Part shown: positions 23,769 through 26,960 of the stretch, one piece after another
How the letters are laid out: every line of letters begins with the position of its first letter
Numbering within the stretch: the stretch's first letter is position 1
NCBI GenBank assembly: GCA_019415985.1
Contig: DXYE01000029.1
Coordinates: forward strand, 1-26,960
DNA length: 26,960 nt
Direction: 5' to 3'
Source: Clostridiales bacterium
Lineage (GTDB): Bacteria; Bacillota; Clostridia; Oscillospirales; CAG-272
Translations under genes and position numbers: made by a program
Notes under the pieces: generated by a model
Told to the model about the DNA's origin: nothing
Databases searched by the model: none
The model's input: the letters and a program-made list of their open reading frames with translations, nothing else

Positions 23769-25172
23769 TTATACTCGAACGCCTGACAGGTCCAGCGCAC
23801 CTGCATCCCAGTACCCTGTCATTTCAAAGCGCAGGTGAACGGCGTCTCCCTCCGGGGTGAAGGTCAGACGGATGCTTTCCGTCTGCGGACTGTTGATATG
23901 ACGGCAGAGGATTCGGAGACTGCCGCCGTCCATTTCGCAGCAGGCTGCGACGCGAACCTCCTCCGGAGCCTCCTGCGACATCAGTCCGAGGAGCTTAGGC
24001 TTTCTGTACGGCGCGGTATAGACGCTGCGTATCCAGCGTCCCCTTCCCGCGGACAGCAATTCCTCCTTTCGACCGTTGCTGAAATGCAGATGAACGGCAT
24101 CGTCCCGTACATCGAGACGAAGGAAAGTAAACCCGATGGGATTGCTGTCCAGACGGTAACTCTGGTTTTGCAGAACGATCTGCCTGTCCGGCAGAGGCTC
24201 ATAAGCGGGAATGATGGCGGGCGTCTGATCGACATGGCAAAGATTTTCGATAAGCTCGAACAGATCATCCATTTCCTTCTGCATATTGCTCACCATAGCC
24301 TGGATGACGGCAACGGTTTTCCGCTTAGGCAGCACAACGCATAGCTGCCCGCAGGCGCCGTCGCCCCGGTAGCCTTCCCGAGCATTGCGCCAGAACTGGT
24401 ATCCGTATCCAGCTGTCCAGTCTGGCGTTCCGTTGCTGCTGTTGTCGGAATGCACGCGGGTTGCCTCCTCGAGCCACGCCTCGCTGATGATACGCTTGCC
24501 CTCCCATACGCCGCCGTTAAGGCAGAGCAGAGCGAATTTTATAATATCGTCGCTTGAGAGATGCAGGCCGACACCGCCCTCATTGACACCCTCTCCGCAT
24601 TGGTTCCAGTAAGCTCCGCAGATGCCGAGCGGCACAAAGAGCTTTCTGTTTACATAATCGAACAACGTTTCTCCGCTCACACGCTGAACCAGCGCGGAGA
24701 GCAGACAGGTGGCCCCGGTATTATAGGCAAAATGTGTTCCGGGTCGGAAAGGGACAGGCTGCGCTAAAAATGCGCGCGCGACGTCGTCCGTGTGATACAT
24801 ATGAGGCATGACGCAGCCGGCGTGACCGGTGTTCATGGAAAGAACATGAGAAAGACGCATGGCGGCCAGATGATCGTCCACCGTATCCGGCAGCTTGTCC
24901 GGGAACAGGTCGACAATCCTGTCGTCTGTGCGCAGAAGCCCCTCTTCTATGGCAAAGCCTATGCCGGTGGAGGCGAAGCTTTTGCTCAGGGAATAATTTT
25001 CTCTTTTATCCGTGCAGGAATATGGAGAAGGGGCAATGCGAAGCATCTTTTCGCCGTTTTGATAAATTTGCAGTGTGTGTATCTCATTGCCGGCTTCACG
25101 ACAAGTCTCAAAAAAGCGGTTGACGGCAGCGCGGGATACGTTTCTGTGCAGTTCGTATTCAGATGCGAGCAT
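23769..25172 (-). CDS. Serine hydrolase, class C beta-lactamase-like fold
   Basis: A 467-residue beta-lactamase-family (PF00144-type) protein followed by a C-terminal beta-rich part (about 315-467). The catalytic SxxK is S61-L-S-K64 (YSLSKSFAS). The second motif reads Y150-N-T instead of Y-x-N, and the usual HxG region reads GDGACGQ near 275, so the third motif is altered. No signal peptide or membrane segment is seen, suggesting a cytoplasmic esterase-like enzyme rather than a beta-lactamase. A TTG at 25190 opens the frame, but AAGGA 9 bases ahead of the ATG at 25172 favours the latter. It is divergent from the MFS transporter. Confidence 0.82.
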   Translation of the reverse strand: MLASEYELHRNVSRAAVNRFFETCREAGNEIHTLQIYQNGEKMLRIAPSPYSCTDKRENYSLSKSFASTGIGFAIEEGLLRTDDRIVDLFPDKLPDTVDDHLAAMRLSHVLSMNTGHAGCVMPHMYHTDDVARAFLAQPVPFRPGTHFAYNTGATCLLSALVQRVSGETLFDYVNRKLFVPLGICGAYWNQCGEGVNEGGVGLHLSSDDIIKFALLCLNGGVWEGKRIISEAWLEEATRVHSDNSSNGTPDWTAGYGYQFWRNAREGYRGDGACGQLCVVLPKRKTVAVIQAMVSNMQKEMDDLFELIENLCHVDQTPAIIPAYEPLPDRQIVLQNQSYRLDSNPIGFTFLRLDVRDDAVHLHFSNGRKEELLSAGRGRWIRSVYTAPYRKPKLLGLMSQEAPEEVRVAACCEMDGGSLRILCRHINSPQTESIRLTFTPEGDAVHLRFEMTGYWDAGALDLSGVRV

Positions 25173-25234
25173 ACGTAGAATTCCTTCCAAAAGATATTAT
25201 TGAAAAGAGCGGGGTCCGAAAATACGGTAAGAAT

Positions 25235-25253
25235 CATCCGGTGGAAACGGATG
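25235..25253 (-). promoter_or_regulatory. Leader hairpin of the serine hydrolase gene
   Basis: A 6-bp stem, CATCCG and CGGATG around a 7-base loop, lies within the predicted 5' leader of the hydrolase transcript. Function unknown. Confidence 0.35.
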
Positions 25254-25266
25254 GTGTTTTCTCCTT

Positions 25267-25295
25267 ATTATACCGCTTTCGCTTTTAAAAATCAA
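25267..25295 (-). promoter_or_regulatory. Sigma-A type promoter for the serine hydrolase
   Basis: On the minus strand TTGATT (25295-25290), 17-bp spacer, TATAAT (25272-25267). Transcription would start near 25260, about 88 nt before the ATG. Confidence 0.82.
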
Positions 25296-25432
25296 GAGTG
25301 AAACGTGCTCCGAAGCAAAGGAATTTTCCGTCTGGCCATCGGTTTCATCAGATATATGGGGCGGGACAGCATCGGATGCTCTGATTAGAGGAGGATACGG
25401 CAGTCCCGCGGAACGAAAAACCAAGATGGATA

Positions 25433-25461
25433 TTGACTTATGCGGTACTTTGTGATATCAT
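25433..25461 (+). promoter_or_regulatory. Sigma-A type promoter for the MFS transporter
   Basis: TTGACT at 25433-25438, 17-bp spacer, TATCAT at 25456-25461, with TG one base before the -10. Transcription would start near 25468, leaving a leader of about 138 nt. Confidence 0.8.
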
Positions 25462-25487
25462 AGTTTTCATAGTTTTCTGTGAAATTT

Positions 25488-25550
25488 CAGAGCGCCCCGG
25501 CATGATACAAACGGTTTTGCAGGCGGGAAAGAAAGGCCGGGACCGCTCTG
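25488..25550 (+). promoter_or_regulatory. Large hairpin in the MFS transporter leader
   Basis: CAGAGCG at 25488-25494 pairs with CGCTCTG at 25544-25550, and CCCGGC at 25496-25501 with GCCGGG at 25536-25541, with a small internal loop between. A mini-stem CAAA/TTTG lies in the apical loop. A second small stem CCGC/GCGG follows at 25566-25576. It matches no riboswitch class that I recognise. Confidence 0.55.
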
Positions 25551-25605
25551 ATACGTTGGCTTCTCCCGCTGAGCGGCGGATCTTCAATAAAGGGGAAACA
25601 CGCCA

Positions 25606-26853
25606 TTGAAATTATCCAAAATGCATCGATTGGATGCCAAAAAACTTATATGGCTCTGTGCGGTTGTTTATTTCTGCAGCTATCTGACCAGACTCAGCTA
25701 CTCTGCTGTCATGGTGGAAATGATTGCGGCTGAGGGCTTTGCAAAGCCGGAGGCAGCCGCCGCGCTGACAGGACTTTTTATCACGTATGGCTTCGGTCAG
25801 ATTATCAGCGGCTATATGGGTGATCGTCTGCGTCCCCATATGCTGATTTTTTCAGGTCTGCTTATTAGCGCCGTTATGAATCTGCTGATACCATTGAGCC
25901 AACAGAGCGGAATTATGACTGCTGTCTGGTGTGTCAACGGATTTGCCCAGGCGCTCATGTGGCCTCCGCTTGTAAAAATCATGTCGTCGCTTCTGGATGG
26001 GGAGGCATATAAAAAGGCGGCTGTCAGAGTAAACTGGGGCGGCTCGCTGGGAACGGTTTTTGTGTATTTTTCATCACCGCTCCTAATCTCACTGGGAAGC
26101 TGGAAATATGTTTTCGTGTTTTCAGCCCTTGCAGCGGCGGCCATGGCCTTTTTATGGCTGTTCGGTTATCAAAGGCTTGTTTGGGGAGTGGTCCTCGGGC
26201 AGGGGGAAGAGAGAAAGCGACCCGATTCCGTTCGGGACGGCTCTGTTTTGCCTAAATATGTATATTGGATGCTCGGCGCAGCCATGACAGCTATCATTAT
26301 GCACGGAATTCTGCGGGATGGAATTACAACCTGGATGCCCTCTTATATCTCCGAAGTCTTTGGAATGGAAAGTACGGTTTCTATCTTCTCAAGTGTGGTT
26401 CTGCCTGTATTTGGTATATTCATGCTGCAGGTCGTATCGGTCGTAAACCGCAGATTTTTAAAGAACGAAATGCTGTGCGCGGCAGTTTTCTTTGCCGTGG
26501 GCTTCCTGTCGCTTCTTTTGCTGAGCGTGGTCGGGGCTTCGCATCTGATTGTCACCGTTTTTCTACTCATGCTGGCGGTGGGCTGCATGTATGGTGTGAA
26601 TCTGATATTGGTTTGCGTAATACCGAATTATTTCAGCGAAACAGGAAAAGCATCTTTGGTATCGGGGCTGCTCAACGCCTGTACCTATGTCGGGAGCTGT
26701 GTGTTGGCATACGGCGTAGCGGTAGTATCGGAACGGTCGGGCTGGAGTGTGACCGTTTCGGTCTGGTGCGCTGTGGCTGCTGTCGGCGTTCTGATCTGCA
26801 CAGCTTTGATTGGACTTTGGAAGAGCTTCAAAAAAATGGGCGACGAATTCTGA
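25606..26853 (+). CDS. MFS transporter, OPA (GlpT/UhpT)-like
   Basis: A 415-residue membrane protein with about twelve hydrophobic segments in two halves separated by a charged loop (about 198-215, GQGEERKRPDSVRDGS). The start of helix 1 (VVYFCSYLTRLSYSAVMVEM), the helix 2-3 loop GYMGDRLRPHML and the phrase NGFAQALMWPPLVKIMSSL resemble organophosphate:phosphate antiporters, so a phosphorylated or other anionic small substrate is plausible, but this is inferred. The start is TTG with AAAGGGGA upstream; an in-frame ATG at 25621 lacks a well-placed site. It has its own promoter and structured leader. Divergent from the serine hydrolase, which may share its regulation. Confidence 0.85.
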   Translation: MKLSKMHRLDAKKLIWLCAVVYFCSYLTRLSYSAVMVEMIAAEGFAKPEAAAALTGLFITYGFGQIISGYMGDRLRPHMLIFSGLLISAVMNLLIPLSQQSGIMTAVWCVNGFAQALMWPPLVKIMSSLLDGEAYKKAAVRVNWGGSLGTVFVYFSSPLLISLGSWKYVFVFSALAAAAMAFLWLFGYQRLVWGVVLGQGEERKRPDSVRDGSVLPKYVYWMLGAAMTAIIMHGILRDGITTWMPSYISEVFGMESTVSIFSSVVLPVFGIFMLQVVSVVNRRFLKNEMLCAAVFFAVGFLSLLLLSVVGASHLIVTVFLLMLAVGCMYGVNLILVCVIPNYFSETGKASLVSGLLNACTYVGSCVLAYGVAVVSERSGWSVTVSVWCAVAAVGVLICTALIGLWKSFKKMGDEF

Positions 26854-26916
26854 GCAAACGGAAATGCGCTTTTTAGCCTGCTTATGGACAGAACCCGACA
26901 AATGTATAAAAGGGTA

Positions 26917-26945
26917 TTGACAACGGGGCTGAATCGGATTATAAT
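26917..26945 (+). promoter_or_regulatory. Consensus sigma-A promoter at the right edge
   Basis: TTGACA at 26917-26922, 17-bp spacer, TATAAT at 26940-26945: a perfect match in both hexamers and spacing. Its gene lies beyond the window. Confidence 0.9.
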
Positions 26946-26960
26946 TAAATAAAATATAAT

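Noticed and set aside
1..26960. tRNA, rRNA, insertion sequences, prophage or attachment sites
   Set aside because: No tRNA-like arm pattern, rRNA sequence, transposase, integrase or flanking terminal repeat was recognised by eye in the window.

Overview
The window is a chromosomal segment of an endospore-forming member of the Bacillota, most likely class Clostridia. Evidence: the sporulation genes yabP and yabQ sit with an HU gene, rqcP and divIC in the usual Firmicutes order; ribosome-binding sites are strong AGGAGG types; ATG, TTG and GTG starts are all used; several sigma-A type promoters with 17-bp spacers are visible; overall base composition looks close to balanced. The species cannot be named from the sequence.

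Layout. (1) 1-6021, + strand: a histidine biosynthesis cluster, hisD(3' end)-hisC-hisB-hisH-hisA-hisF-hisI-hisE, covering every step after HisD entry except those encoded upstream (hisG/hisZ are outside). Several spacers between these genes are unusually long (219-301 bp). (2) 6444-10711, + strand: hup (own promoter), rqcP, yabP, yabQ, divIC, then a membrane-anchored class-A beta-lactamase-like protein, closed by a strong terminator. (3) 10789-12300: a leftward metal-dependent amidohydrolase, and a rightward 53-residue protein made only of Asn, Gln, Arg and Ser after the initiator Met, closed by a 20-bp-stem terminator. (4) 12425-15708, - strand: a three-gene ABC-2 type exporter (two permeases and an ATPase), preceded by a long leader with two copies of an extended -10 element. 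(5) 15803-23496, - strand: MBOAT O-acyltransferase, DHHW/AlgJ-like partner, Maf, MreB, MreC and, with its own promoter, ProA. This is a cell-envelope and elongation cluster without mreD. (6) 23769-26945: a leftward cytoplasmic-looking serine hydrolase and a rightward OPA-like MFS transporter, divergent from a shared 433-bp region with a good promoter for each; a consensus promoter for a gene beyond the window lies at the right edge.

How the parts fit. The his genes convert PRPP-derived intermediates to histidine. The hup-rqcP-yabPQ-divIC block joins nucleoid, ribosome-rescue, spore-cortex and division functions. The MBOAT/DHHW pair beside maf-mreBC suggests that acyl decoration of an envelope polymer is coupled to wall elongation (inference). 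The most unusual items are the Asn/Gln-only small protein, a MreB with altered conserved motifs and no mreD next to it, structured leaders ahead of hup and the MFS gene, and the regulatory region of the ABC exporter.
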